Shown one piece after another: positions 41,191 through 48,286 of a stretch of DNA of 64,000 bases. Each line of letters begins with the position of its first letter. The first letter of the stretch is position 1. The translations under genes were made by a program, and so were the position numbers. The notes under the pieces were generated by a model. It did not search any database and was not told the DNA's origin. It was given only the letters and a program-made list of their open reading frames with translations. The DNA is from Bradyrhizobium tropiciagri (lineage in GTDB: Bacteria > Pseudomonadota > Alphaproteobacteria > Rhizobiales > Xanthobacteraceae), in the NCBI RefSeq assembly GCF_018130545.1, contig NZ_JAFCKF010000002.1, forward strand, positions 682,001 through 746,000, read 5' to 3'.

Positions 41191-41305
41191 TGCAATTAAA
41201 CGATCATACGTTTTTTTCTTGGCTTCGCAAGCAATCGTGCTAAGGTTTGGCAATGAAATCCGCAGTTCGTTGAATCTGTTGGGATTTCATGCAATAAACA
41301 TACGG
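41191..41305. promoter_or_regulatory. candidate operators in the ivd-tetR divergent promoter
   Basis: AAACG-N6-CGTTT (41198-41213) is an inverted repeat. A longer unit starting TGCAATTAAACGATCATACG (41191) recurs in shortened form as TGCAATAAACATACGG (41290-41305). ATGAAATCC/GGATTTCAT (41253-41261, 41282-41290) form a second inverted repeat with 9-bp arms. All lie between the leucine operon and the divergent tetR gene, where a TetR autoregulator would bind. Confidence 0.45.
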
Positions 41306-41353
41306 TCGTTCGCTTGTTTCCTGTGCTCAAGCCAACATTCCTCCGAGGCCCCG

Positions 41354-42001
41354 ATGGCACGCACGATCGGCTCACACGGCCCCACCACGCTGGAGGCGAT
41401 CCGCAAGGCCGGCGTGCGCCTGATCTTCGAGCACGGCTACGAGGCCATGAGCCTGCGCCAGCTCGCCGCCGAAGTCGGCATCCAGGCGGGCTCCCTCTAC
41501 AACCATATCTCAACCAAGCAGGACCTGCTGTTCGATCTGGTGCAGGACCATATCAACGATTTGCTGCGCGAGCTTGATCTTGCGCTCGAAGGCAAGGCCG
41601 ATCCAGTCGCGCAGCTGCGTGCTTTCGTCGCCTTCCACGTCACCTATCACATGACCCGCAAGCGCGAGGTCTTCATCGCCAATTCCGAGCTGCGCAGCCT
41701 CGATGCGAAGAACTACGACGCCGTGGTGGCGCTGCGCGGCGCCTATGAGGCGCGGCTGGCGCAGATCCTCACCGACGGCGCGGCCGAGGGCGTGTTCGAG
41801 GTGGTCGACATCCAGGTCGCGACCTTCGCCATCATCTCGCTGTTGACGGGGCTCTGCACCTGGTACCGCCCCGGCGGCCGCCTCACCCGCGATGCCATCA
41901 TCGCGGCGCATGAGAAGCTGGTGCTGTCAGGCGTCGCGCCGCAGGCCGCGATCGGTCAGGCAGTTCGCAACAGCCTGCGGACCGCGGTTGCGGGTTCGTG
42001 A
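41354..42001 (+). CDS. TetR-family transcriptional regulator
   Basis: 215 residues from ATG 41354 (GAGG site); the open frame reaches back to 40874 antisense to ivd and is not used. The N-terminal helix-turn-helix LRQLAAEVGIQAGSLYNHISTKQDLL is clear. The C-terminal ligand domain matches TetR_C regulators of acyl-CoA metabolism (LTDGAAEGVFEVVDIQVATFAIISLLTGLCTWY). Likely represses the divergent leucine operon in response to an acyl-CoA; this is inferred from position. Confidence 0.9.
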   Translation: MARTIGSHGPTTLEAIRKAGVRLIFEHGYEAMSLRQLAAEVGIQAGSLYNHISTKQDLLFDLVQDHINDLLRELDLALEGKADPVAQLRAFVAFHVTYHMTRKREVFIANSELRSLDAKNYDAVVALRGAYEARLAQILTDGAAEGVFEVVDIQVATFAIISLLTGLCTWYRPGGRLTRDAIIAAHEKLVLSGVAPQAAIGQAVRNSLRTAVAGS

Positions 42002-42501
42002 CTGTGACAGAGCGCCCACAGCTTGATGACATCGACCTGCGGATCCTGGCCGAATTGCAGCGGGACGGACGGATCAGGATCAACGAGCTCGCCGAGCGGG
42101 TCGGCATAACAGCCCCGCCCTGCCTGCGCCGGGTCCGCGCGCTGCGCAGCCGCGGCGTGGTGCAGGCAATCCGTGCCACGCTCGACGAACGGCTGCTCGG
42201 CTATGAGGTGACGACCTTCGTCCTGATCCAGCTCGACAGCCAGACCCTGACCGCGATCGAGGCGTTCGAGGCTAATGTCGCAGCCGTGCCGCGCTTCCTG
42301 CAATGCTGGCGGATCTCGGGCGATGCCGACTTCATGCTCCGATGCGTCGCGCCGAGCGTCGACGACATGCGCCAGCAGCTGCTGCAGTTCGCAGGGCTAC
42401 CCAATGTGCGTAAAATTCGAAGCTTTCCGGTGCTCGGCGTCTCCAAGGATGCGCCGCTGCCAATTCCGGGCGCCCTCGCCGCGCCAAGCGCTGCGGGCTG
42501 A
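41998..42501 (+). CDS. Lrp/AsnC-family regulator
   Basis: 167 residues. GTG start overlapping the TetR stop (GTGA). Opens with LDDIDLRILAELQRDGRIRINELAERVG, the Lrp helix-turn-helix, followed by a RAM ligand domain (VAAVPRFLQCWRISGDADFMLRCV). Members sense amino acids, often leucine. Cotranscribed with tetR next to leucine catabolism, so an amino-acid signal for this locus is plausible. Confidence 0.92.
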   Translation: MTVTERPQLDDIDLRILAELQRDGRIRINELAERVGITAPPCLRRVRALRSRGVVQAIRATLDERLLGYEVTTFVLIQLDSQTLTAIEAFEANVAAVPRFLQCWRISGDADFMLRCVAPSVDDMRQQLLQFAGLPNVRKIRSFPVLGVSKDAPLPIPGALAAPSAAG

Positions 42502-42527
42502 TCAGCGCCGGCCCCAATGGGCCAATC

Positions 42528-42833
42528 CTAGTGCGTCCAGGGCTCCCAGCGGCGGAACGCAAAATTGTCGGCATAGGCGACCTGGCGGTGCGCCGAATCC
42601 TTCGGCTCGATCACCTGGTAGGCAATGCCCTTGCGCTCGCAATAGGCCACCGCCTCCTCCTTGGTGTCGAAATGCAGCGTCAGCTGCTGCTTCATGTCGC
42701 TCGACGAGGTCCAGCCCATCAGGGGCTCCACGGTGCGCGGCTGCTCCGGCTCGTAATCCAGTTGCCACTCCTTGGTCTTGGCACGTCCCGATTGCATCGC
42801 GTTTTTGGCGGGCTTAAAAATGCGTGCGGTCAT
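42528..42833 (-). CDS. complex I accessory subunit (NDUFS4/18 kDa-like, ETC family)
   Basis: 101 residues from ATG 42833 (MTARIFKPAKNAMQSG). The alphaproteobacterial homologue of the mitochondrial 18-kDa subunit, expected on the peripheral arm of NADH dehydrogenase. Family motifs MQSGRAKTKEW, PLMGWTSSSDMKQQL and FDTKEEAVAYCERKGIAYQV are visible. Encoded away from any nuo operon, as usual. The frame stays open to 43019 but the upstream residues are repeat-derived. Confidence 0.92.
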   Translation of the reverse strand: MTARIFKPAKNAMQSGRAKTKEWQLDYEPEQPRTVEPLMGWTSSSDMKQQLTLHFDTKEEAVAYCERKGIAYQVIEPKDSAHRQVAYADNFAFRRWEPWTH

Positions 42834-42864
42834 GGATGGTCGGCCCCGTGGGATAAGCGACATG

Positions 42865-42899
42865 GAAGCGGTAGACTTAGAAACGGTAGACTTGGAAGC
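42865..42899. repeat. 15-bp tandem repeat
   Basis: GAAGCGGTAGACTTA and GAAACGGTAGACTTG are adjacent copies differing at two bases, followed by a partial third (GAAGC). In the 5' region of the complex I accessory subunit gene. Confidence 0.55.
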
Positions 42900-43075
42900 G
42901 ATTTGAAGGAAACTGCCGGGATAGTATAGAGACACCGTTCTACGAACTGATCGGTGATTCCTCGATCCCAGAGGTAGCCTTCGCCGGACCGGTATAATCA
43001 TTCTACCGCGCTGTGACAATCAGGCCCGCGGCGCGGCCTTCTCGACAGCATCACCTCGAAGAAGCGGCGCGCCCC

Positions 43076-44239
43076 ATGGAAATCCACGCTCACCTACCCG
43101 ATAAAGGACGTGACCTCCGGCTCGACCTGTTCCGCGGGATCGCGAACTGGGCGATCTATCTCGATCACATCCCCGACAATATCGTGAACTGGATCACGAC
43201 GCGGAATTACGGCTTCAGCGACGCCGCGGACCTGTTCGTCTTCATCTCCGGTTACACCGCATCCTTCGTCTATGCCCGCATGATGCTGGAGCGCGGCTTC
43301 GTCGTCGGCGCAACCCGGCTGACCAAGCGGGTCTGGCAGCTCTATGTCGCTCACATCATCCTGTTCGTGATCTACATCGCCTCGATCAGCTATCTGGCGC
43401 TGCGGTTCGGCGATTCCGAGATCATCAACGAGTTCAACGTCGCCGGCCTGGTCGACAACGCCACCGAGACGCTGCGCCAGGGCCTGTTCCTGAAATTCAA
43501 GCCGGTCAATCTCGACGTGCTGCCACTCTACATCGTGCTGATGGGCCTGTTCCCGCCGGTGCTGTGGATCATGCTGCGGCAGCCGAACTGGACCATGTTG
43601 GCCTCGCTCGCGCTGTGGCTGGTGTCGCGCCACATGGGCTGGAACCTGCCCGCCTACCCGGCCGGGACCTGGTACTTCAATCCGTTCGCCTGGCAGGTAC
43701 TGTTCGTGTTCGGCTCGTGGTGCGCGATGGGCGGCGCGCGCGCCAACATGCACATCATCAATTCGCGCTACACGCTGTGGTTCTGCATCGCCTATCTGAT
43801 CTTCGGGCTGGTCATGACGATGGCCGGACGCTTCCCGGAATTCGGCGCCCAGTTCCCGGACTGGCTGTATTCGGCGTTCAACCCGAACGACAAGACCAAC
43901 CTCGCGCCCTATCGCTTCCTGCACTTCGTGGTCATCACGGTGCTGGTGATCCGCTTCGTCCCGAAGGACTGGGCGGCGCTTGAGTGGAAGGTGTTCGATC
44001 CGCTGATCGTCTGCGGCCAGCAGTCGCTCGCGGTGTTCTGCGTCGGCGTGTTTCTGTCCTTTGTCGGACATTTCGAGCTCTCGATGAGCTCGGGCTCGCT
44101 GTTCGCGCAGATTTTCGTCAGCATCTCAGGCATCGCGATCATGACGATCGTGGCCTATTACATCTCGTGGTCGAAGCGGCAGGACAAGCCGATCAAGCCG
44201 CCGGCACCGAAACCGGCGGCGCCGGCGAAGGCAGGCTGA
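43076..44239 (+). CDS. opgC: OpgC-family membrane protein
   Basis: 387 residues from ATG 43076. About ten membrane helices. Opens DLRLDLFRGIANWAIYLDHIPDN, the OpgC signature, with ADLFVFISGYTASFVYARMM next. OpgC proteins are acyltransferase-3-related inner-membrane enzymes that add succinyl groups to periplasmic osmoregulated glucans. The C-terminus is a short Pro/Ala/Lys tail. No other glucan gene is adjacent. Confidence 0.87.
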   Translation: MEIHAHLPDKGRDLRLDLFRGIANWAIYLDHIPDNIVNWITTRNYGFSDAADLFVFISGYTASFVYARMMLERGFVVGATRLTKRVWQLYVAHIILFVIYIASISYLALRFGDSEIINEFNVAGLVDNATETLRQGLFLKFKPVNLDVLPLYIVLMGLFPPVLWIMLRQPNWTMLASLALWLVSRHMGWNLPAYPAGTWYFNPFAWQVLFVFGSWCAMGGARANMHIINSRYTLWFCIAYLIFGLVMTMAGRFPEFGAQFPDWLYSAFNPNDKTNLAPYRFLHFVVITVLVIRFVPKDWAALEWKVFDPLIVCGQQSLAVFCVGVFLSFVGHFELSMSSGSLFAQIFVSISGIAIMTIVAYYISWSKRQDKPIKPPAPKPAAPAKAG

Positions 44240-44248
44240 CGATCCACC

Positions 44249-45142
44249 TCACTTGCTGCCCGGCGGGCGTCCCCTGCCGGCAGGCTGGTCGCTCCGCCAC
44301 CTGCCCTTGGACGTGAATGCATCGTAGCTGGTGGTCCAGCGGTACTCGGCCGCCGGCGCCTTCGCGATGCTGTCAGCGCTGCGCGCTCCCTCCAGGGCAA
44401 AGGTGGCGCCCTGCGGATCGAGGCAGCGGACGATCCAGCTCCCGCTCGGCAGCTCCAGCGGCCCTTCATAGACCTGTCCGCCGCCGGCGTTGACCCGCAC
44501 GATGGCGGCGTCGACGTCGTCGACGTTGAAATAGTAGAGCCAGAACGCGATCGGCTCCAGCGGGCGCTTGTTGAAGATTCCGCCGACGGTCAGCCCGCCG
44601 GCCGAGAACATTTGATAGGTCTCGTCCGGGGCGTTGCCGCCATCGGCCGGCCGCCAGCCGAAAACCGCGCTGTAGAAACCAAACGCCTTGCGCCAGTCGG
44701 CCGCGAGCAATTCGTGCCAGCCAACGCGCCCAACGGCATCGAGACCGTCAGCAACCGGCCGGGCGACCTTTGATCCGCTCAGCAATCCGAACGTCGCCCG
44801 CTGCGGATCGGCGACGATGGCGACGCGGCCGATATTGGTGGCGGTCGGCGGCACGTAGACGGCGCCGCCGCGTTCCTGCATGCGCCGGACGACGAGATCA
44901 ACGTCGTCGACACCGACATAGCCGATCCATCGCGGGGTCGCGCCCTGGCGCCTGCCCTCCTCAGGCAACTCCATCAGGCCGCTGCGGGCAAGCTCGCCGG
45001 ACATGAACAATCTGTAAGGAAGCGCTGCTGTCGACGCATCCTTCGTCACCCAGCCGAGCACGCTGCGGTAGAAGGCACTCGCGCCCTCCACATCCGTGGT
45101 CAGCAGCTCGTACCACGCGAAGCTCGCGCCATCATCCGGCAT
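44249..45142 (-). CDS. two-domain VOC (glyoxalase/bleomycin-resistance) family protein
   Basis: 297 residues from ATG 45142 (MPDDGASFAWYELLTTDVEGA). Two tandem VOC modules, residues ~8-125 and ~140-255, each with a FY-x-x-V-x-GW strand and a closing GATFALxxG-like strand (ATFGLLSGS, GATFALEGA). The second starts VGWHELLAADWRKAFGFYSAVFGWRP. The C-terminal 45 residues are basic and Gly/Pro-rich. Such proteins can be metal-dependent enzymes or drug-binding proteins. It is divergent from the TOMM precursor gene. Confidence 0.85.
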   Translation of the reverse strand: MPDDGASFAWYELLTTDVEGASAFYRSVLGWVTKDASTAALPYRLFMSGELARSGLMELPEEGRRQGATPRWIGYVGVDDVDLVVRRMQERGGAVYVPPTATNIGRVAIVADPQRATFGLLSGSKVARPVADGLDAVGRVGWHELLAADWRKAFGFYSAVFGWRPADGGNAPDETYQMFSAGGLTVGGIFNKRPLEPIAFWLYYFNVDDVDAAIVRVNAGGGQVYEGPLELPSGSWIVRCLDPQGATFALEGARSADSIAKAPAAEYRWTTSYDAFTSKGRWRSDQPAGRGRPPGSK

Positions 45143-45242
45143 GGCTATTTCTCGCTTCGGCGCCGGCGTGATCGCAATGCAGCATGGAAATTCTCGAAGT
45201 GTTAACGAACGTGGCCGGGCGCGCACGCAAGCCAATAATCGT

Positions 45243-45276
45243 GTTCATCAAGATGAACCTAGGAACGAAGATGAAC
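45243..45276. promoter_or_regulatory. GATGAAC repeat cluster upstream of the TOMM precursor
   Basis: GTTCATC-AA-GATGAAC (45243-45258) is a perfect 7-2-7 inverted repeat, and a further GATGAAC follows at 45270-45276. The same 7-mer is clustered at 51752-51790 upstream of the carbamoyltransferase. Likely binding sites for one regulator, not identified here. Confidence 0.5.
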
Positions 45277-45328
45277 GACAACACTTGATACACGCCAGCG
45301 CCTCGCGAGTGTGTGTGCGCAGCGTGTC

Positions 45329-45357
45329 TTGCATGCAGCTGCGACGGATTGTACAAC
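45329..45357 (+). promoter_or_regulatory. candidate promoter of the TOMM precursor
   Basis: TTGCAT (45329-45334), 17 bases, TACAAC (45352-45357), 48 bases before the ATG and downstream of the GATGAAC cluster. Consensus match only. Confidence 0.3.
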
Positions 45358-45405
45358 TGCGCGAGAGTTGAATTCGACAACACGTCAGGAATGGAGGATG
45401 CGAGT

Positions 45406-45804
45406 ATGGCACGAGTGAAGCAAGCCCCCAAGAGCAAGCGTGTCACCAGCAAGCGCGTGGCCAAGGCCGCGGTGCCCGCATTGGGCGCAGCCGGATTGAC
45501 CTTCTCGCTGGTGGGAGCTGCATCGGCATCGACCGTGCCGGCAGCAGACATGCCGCAGACTCAAAAATACGCACCGACACAAGCCATCACACTCGGCGAC
45601 GAAGAAATCGCCGACGTCAGCCTGGCGACGTTCCACCTGTTCGACAAGGAAGACGCCGGAGCCGGCGTTCAAGTCGCGTGGCGCGGATGCGGCGGCTGTC
45701 GGGGTTGCCGTGGCTGTCGCGGTTGCCGTGGCTGCCGCTGTGGCGGCTGCGGTGGTTGCGGTGGTGGCTGCTGCGTGTCGTGGGGCGCCTGCCGCCTCTG
45801 CTAA
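45406..45804 (+). CDS. TOMM (thiazole/oxazole-modified microcin) precursor peptide, Cys/Gly/Arg-rich core
   Basis: 132 residues from ATG 45406, with GGAGG eight bases upstream. Residues 1-20 are strongly basic (MARVKQAPKSKRVTSKRVAK). Residues ~21-42 are hydrophobic and end ASAST, like a signal peptide. Residues ~61-84 form a conserved-looking leader (LGDEEIADVSLATFHLFDKE). Residues ~91-132 are the putative core, with 13 Cys spaced as GCGGC, then repeated CRG units, then CGGCGGCGGGCC, and a tail CVSWGACRLC. The composition recalls microcin B17, whose Cys/Ser become azoles. The immediate downstream genes are a YcaO cyclodehydratase and a SagB dehydrogenase, so cysteines are expected to become thiazoles. 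The mature product and its activity are unknown. Confidence 0.82.
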   Translation: MARVKQAPKSKRVTSKRVAKAAVPALGAAGLTFSLVGAASASTVPAADMPQTQKYAPTQAITLGDEEIADVSLATFHLFDKEDAGAGVQVAWRGCGGCRGCRGCRGCRGCRCGGCGGCGGGCCVSWGACRLC

Positions 45805-45841
45805 TCGAGACAGCATCGCATTGACATGCATCGATCGTCAT

Positions 45842-45870
45842 GGCCGGGTCCGACACACGTCGGCCCGGCC
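45842..45870 (+). terminator. stem-loop between precursor and cyclodehydratase genes
   Basis: GGCCGGGTCCGAC pairs with GTCGGCCCGGCC (12 bp, one bulged T, ACAC loop). No T-run follows, so it may be a partial terminator or an mRNA-stabilising structure that lets the precursor be made in excess over its enzymes. Confidence 0.5.
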
Positions 45871-45896
45871 AATTCATGTTGTCAATTCATATTGTC
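45871..45896. repeat. 13-bp tandem repeat
   Basis: AATTCATGTTGTC is followed at once by AATTCATATTGTC, differing at one base. It lies directly after the stem-loop in the TOMM intergenic space. Confidence 0.6.
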
Positions 45897-46021
45897 CCCG
45901 TATCGTTGCCCGGCTCGCTTCGGGCACCCGCGCGAAGGTTTGTCGAAGCCGGCACCGCGCCCCGCTTCACGCCTCGCCCCCGATTCAATAGTCTACCCAC
46001 AAGCTGCACAGGAACGGTTCT

Positions 46022-48274
46022 TTGCCAGGAAAATCCACCCCGCGCACCAACAAGGACGTTCTGCAGTTCGCACCGAATTTCACAGCCTATGTGCTGCCTC
46101 CGGATGTTGTCTGCCTCTATTCCGAAGACCGAAAGTTCTTCCTCCACGGCGAGCTTTACTGCGCGCTGGCGGCGGCGATCGGTGCAAACGGCTGCAGCGT
46201 CGCCAAGCTCACGGCAGAGCTCGGGCGAAAGTTTCCGTCTGACAAGATCAATGAAGCCATCAAGCGACTGCATGACCGCCGCTATGTGATCTCAAAGCCG
46301 CCGGGTCACACCAACGCTGTTGCCGGGCTTTGGGCCAGCCTGGGTCTTCCCGAGGCGATCGCCGAGCAGAACCTTCACAACTGCCGCGTTCGACTCGAGA
46401 CGATCGACGTCAAGGGCGGGGCCGAATTGAGCAAGGCACTGCAGGAACTGGGCGTCCGCATCGTCAAGACATCGCCCGACCTCACGGTCACGCTGGTGAA
46501 CGACTACCTCGACCGGCGGCTCGCCGAGCGCAATTTGCAGCGCGTATCCGACGGATCACCTTGGTTGCTTGTGCAGCCGTCCGGCGTGTTTCCGCTGGTC
46601 GGCCCCGTGTTCAATCCGGGTGAGACCGCGTGCTGGACCTGCCTGTTCGACCGGATGATCCGCAACCGCGAGGTCAAGGGCTTCCTCGATCGCGGTGCGG
46701 CGCGGCCGGTCGCGGTCTCTCCGCTGGCGCAGCATCCGGTTGGACAGAGCGCCATCCAGCTGGCCGCCGTTGAGATCGCCAAGGCGATCGCCAGCGGCTT
46801 CCGCACCGATCTGCGCAATCACATCGTCAGTCTCGACCTACTGGGCTCGACGATCTCCAGGCATTACGTGGCAGCCCGCCCGCAATGCCCCACCTGCGGC
46901 AACAAGAAACTGCAGAACCCGCGGCGCGCGCCGCAACCGGTTGAGTTGGGGCCGGGCGCCAAGCTCATCATGACCAGCGGCGGCTATCGTGCCGTGTCGT
47001 CACGCGCCACGGTGGCGCGGTTCAAGAAGCATGTCAGCCCGCTCACCGGCGTGGTGACGCGGCTGGAGCGGATCGAGGTCGATCTGCCGATGAACACCAA
47101 TTTCTACGCCCAGCATAATTTCTCCGCGCCGGCGCAAAACGTCGACGAGCTCCGCTCCGGCTTGAGCGGTGGCAGCTTCGGCAAGGGCAGCACCGCCGAG
47201 CAAGGCGAGGCCAGCGCACTGATGGAGGCGATCGAGCGCTATTCGGGAATCTTCCAGGGCGATGAGATCCGGGCGCGCAAGCGCTTCACCGACTTTGCCC
47301 CCGGCGACGCCATCCGTCCCAACGACATCCTGTTGTTCAGCGACGAGCAGTACCGCACCCGCGCCGTGCACAACCATGACGATTCCCACCCCACCCAGCC
47401 GGCGCCGGAACCGTTCGATCCATCGCAACGGATCGAGTGGAGCCCGGTCTGGTCGCTGCGCGACAAGCGCTTCCGCCAGATTCCGACCAGCCTGCTGTAT
47501 TTCTTCTACCAGGGCCCGGCCGCCTTCGCTGCCGATTCCAATGGCTGTGCAGCCGGCAACACCCGCGAGGAGGCGATCACGCAGGGCTTCCTCGAATTGA
47601 TGGAGCGCGATGCCTACGCGATCTGGTGGTACAACCGATCGCGACGGGCGGAGGTCGACCTCGACCAGTTCGACGATTCCTATGTCCGCGATCTCAAATC
47701 CCAGCTCGAGGCATCCGGCCGCAAGCTCTGGGTGCTCGACATCTCCAGCGATCTCGCCATCCCGACCTATGTTGCCATCGTGCACTGGATGCAGAACGGA
47801 CAGGAGAACATCGAGTTCGGCTCCGGCTCGCACTTCGACCCGCGCATCGCGCTGCTGCGGTCGTTGACGGAGCTGAACCAGTTCCTGTCGATCGGATTGA
47901 TGGGTGGCGGCAGCGGCGAGAAGCCGAGCCTGGATGGCATCAATCCGCTGCGGCTCGAGGACCATCCGTTTTTGATTCCGGATCCAAACCCGATCGTGCC
48001 CGCCGCCCCGGCGGCGAACGTGCCGCTCGACAACGCGCGCGCGCAGGCCGATGCCTGTGTCGAGATCGCTGCACGCGCCGGCATGGACTTCCTCGTGCTC
48101 GATCAGACCCGGCCGGACGTCGAGGTGCCGGTGGTGCGGGTCATCGTCCCCGGCTTGCGCCACTTCTATCGCCGCTTTGGACCGGGGCGGCTCTACGACG
48201 TACCGGTCAAGCTGGGATTGCGCGATCGCCGGTCGCTCGAGAGCGAGTTGACGCCATTCCTCCCGCACAGCTGA
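46022..48274 (+). CDS. TOMM cyclodehydratase: fused E1-like scaffold and YcaO domain
   Basis: 750 residues. The start is TTG 46022 with AGGA at 46010-46013; no upstream start is in frame. Residues ~10-92 look like a peptide-binding winged helix (LPPDVVCLYSEDRKFFLHGELYCAL ... RLHDRRYVI). The E1-like region (~95-310) carries the zinc tetrad CWTC (204-207) and CPTC (289-292). The YcaO domain (~325-750) has its ATP-site segments in GKGSTAEQGEASALMEAIER and GFLELMERDA, plus SLTELNQFL. It should bind the leader and, using ATP, cyclise core cysteines to thiazolines. The C-terminus ends TPFLPHS, a weak version of the Pro-rich end of TOMM YcaO proteins. Second gene of the locus. Confidence 0.9.
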   Translation: MPGKSTPRTNKDVLQFAPNFTAYVLPPDVVCLYSEDRKFFLHGELYCALAAAIGANGCSVAKLTAELGRKFPSDKINEAIKRLHDRRYVISKPPGHTNAVAGLWASLGLPEAIAEQNLHNCRVRLETIDVKGGAELSKALQELGVRIVKTSPDLTVTLVNDYLDRRLAERNLQRVSDGSPWLLVQPSGVFPLVGPVFNPGETACWTCLFDRMIRNREVKGFLDRGAARPVAVSPLAQHPVGQSAIQLAAVEIAKAIASGFRTDLRNHIVSLDLLGSTISRHYVAARPQCPTCGNKKLQNPRRAPQPVELGPGAKLIMTSGGYRAVSSRATVARFKKHVSPLTGVVTRLERIEVDLPMNTNFYAQHNFSAPAQNVDELRSGLSGGSFGKGSTAEQGEASALMEAIERYSGIFQGDEIRARKRFTDFAPGDAIRPNDILLFSDEQYRTRAVHNHDDSHPTQPAPEPFDPSQRIEWSPVWSLRDKRFRQIPTSLLYFFYQGPAAFAADSNGCAAGNTREEAITQGFLELMERDAYAIWWYNRSRRAEVDLDQFDDSYVRDLKSQLEASGRKLWVLDISSDLAIPTYVAIVHWMQNGQENIEFGSGSHFDPRIALLRSLTELNQFLSIGLMGGGSGEKPSLDGINPLRLEDHPFLIPDPNPIVPAAPAANVPLDNARAQADACVEIAARAGMDFLVLDQTRPDVEVPVVRVIVPGLRHFYRRFGPGRLYDVPVKLGLRDRRSLESELTPFLPHS

Positions 48275-48286
48275 GGTGATACCGGC

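Noticed and set aside
40874-41353. N-terminal extension of the TetR regulator
   Set aside because: It would run antisense through isovaleryl-CoA dehydrogenase; the TetR helix-turn-helix and ribosome site start at 41354.
45313-45405. Longer TOMM precursor from an upstream GTG
   Set aside because: No ribosome site; GGAGG is correctly spaced only for the ATG at 45406.
45661-45804. Cys-rich tail as a metallothionein-like protein
   Set aside because: The tail alone would fit metal binding, but the adjacent cyclodehydratase and dehydrogenase genes and the leader segment make a modified peptide the better reading.
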